Shown in pieces: positions 6,223-6,695 of a DNA stretch of 6,695 nucleotides. The notes below the pieces were generated by a model that made no database searches, was not told the origin of the DNA, and saw only the letters and a list, made by a program, of their open reading frames with translations. Both the position numbers and the translations under genes were made by a program. The first letter of the stretch is position 1, and every line of letters begins with the position of its first letter. Where the stretch lies: assembly GCA_017427625.1 (NCBI GenBank), contig JAFRSL010000283.1, positions 1 through 6,695 of the forward strand, in the 5' to 3' direction. Source of the stretch: Synergistaceae bacterium (GTDB lineage Bacteria; Synergistota; Synergistia; Synergistales; Aminobacteriaceae).

Positions 6223-6695
6223 ATGTGGCAAAAAATTAGAAAATCCATTCTCGGTAGGATACAATGTGCAGAACGTAACCCTATTGTGTACAACGTTAGG
6301 GAATACACGCAGAACGAGCGTATACGTAGTTATGTGAAAACGATAGTTGCGCCGTTTGAATATCTTAGAACTGTTTTCCGTAGACGTATCTCTGTCAATG
6401 GGCGGGAAGGATTAGCATTTGTGCTGATTGCTAAGAATGAAGCTCCGTACATTGAAGAATGGATAAAATTTCACCACAAGCAAGGGGTCTCTCACTTCTT
6501 CATTTATGACAATGAAAGCGAAGACAACCTGCGTGAAGTCTTAACGCCTTACATTGAGCGCGGGCTTGTAACATACCGTTTGCTCAAGGGAAGGCGAAGG
6601 CAGATTGATGCGTATAACAAAGCTATTCACACTTATGGGCGTAAATTCAGGTACATGGCATTCCTTGACGCTGACGAGTTTGTGTTTGTACGTGA
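6223..6695 (+). CDS. Glycosyltransferase, GT92 (DUF23)/GT2-like, 3' end outside the window
   Basis: This is an open frame of 157 codons without a stop before the edge, so the gene is truncated by the window. After a basic N-terminal region (1-60) comes a GT-A-type nucleotide-sugar-binding fold. It shows FVLIAKNEAPYIEEWIKFHH (66-85), then GVSHFFIYDNESEDN (88-102) and the metal-binding DxD-like motif FLDADEFVFV (147-156). This order is typical of GT92 and related family-2-like transferases that decorate surface glycans; donor and acceptor are unknown. No signal peptide or clear membrane helix is visible in this part. The ATG is supported by AAGGAGGAG 5 nt upstream. The gene is visibly A/T-richer than its neighbours: my hand count of 6241-6300 gives 25 of 60 G+C, against 36 of 60 for 5461-5520 in cstA. 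Such composition is common for transferred LPS or capsule genes. Confidence 0.85.
   Translation, partial: MWQKIRKSILGRIQCAERNPIVYNVREYTQNERIRSYVKTIVAPFEYLRTVFRRRISVNGREGLAFVLIAKNEAPYIEEWIKFHHKQGVSHFFIYDNESEDNLREVLTPYIERGLVTYRLLKGRRRQIDAYNKAIHTYGRKFRYMAFLDADEFVFVR

Noticed and set aside
5899..6264. 121-residue - strand open frame spanning the HMA gene and terminator
   Set aside because: It runs antisense through the cstA 3' end, the HMA gene and the terminator hairpin. It has no domain or ribosome-binding site and is a shadow of real features.

Overview
The window looks like chromosomal housekeeping DNA from a diderm (outer-membrane) anaerobe. The Wzz-type polysaccharide co-polymerase, the DedA membrane protein and a putative surface-glycan glycosyltransferase point to a cell with exported polysaccharide or LPS. 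The G+C-rich coding style and the look of the ComM and CstA proteins remind me of Synergistota. That assignment is a low-confidence impression; no rRNA or other marker gene is present to settle it.

Left part (1-2138, + strand): a DedA-family membrane protein (25-636) overlaps by an ATGA junction with a full-length ComM/YifB AAA+ ATPase (633-2138), so the two form a translationally coupled pair. Between comM and the convergent wzz gene (2139-2375) lies a non-coding block of related palindromic units: one forward copy, then three reverse copies in tandem. It looks like an interspersed repeat and probably also separates the two converging transcripts.

Middle part (2376-4324, - strand): an aspartate/glutamate racemase-family gene (start corrected to 4324) is followed by a Wzz/chain-length-determinant gene (start corrected to 3572). 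A perfect extended -10 motif abuts the racemase stop codon, so wzz probably has its own promoter. The 99-bp gap at 4325-4423 is a divergent promoter region between the racemase and cstA.

Right part (4424-6695, + strand): a short-form CstA carbon-starvation/pyruvate-type transporter is followed 5 bp later by a 71-residue heavy-metal-associated (HMA) protein. A strong Rho-independent terminator with a GAAA tetraloop comes next. Directly after it, with its own strong Shine-Dalgarno, a GT92/GT2-like glycosyltransferase begins and runs off the right edge. Its base composition is more A/T-rich than its neighbours.

I did not find a convincing new biological system. The items most worth checking are the composite palindromic repeat, the cstA-HMA pairing, and the terminator that ends 3 nt before the glycosyltransferase ribosome-binding site.
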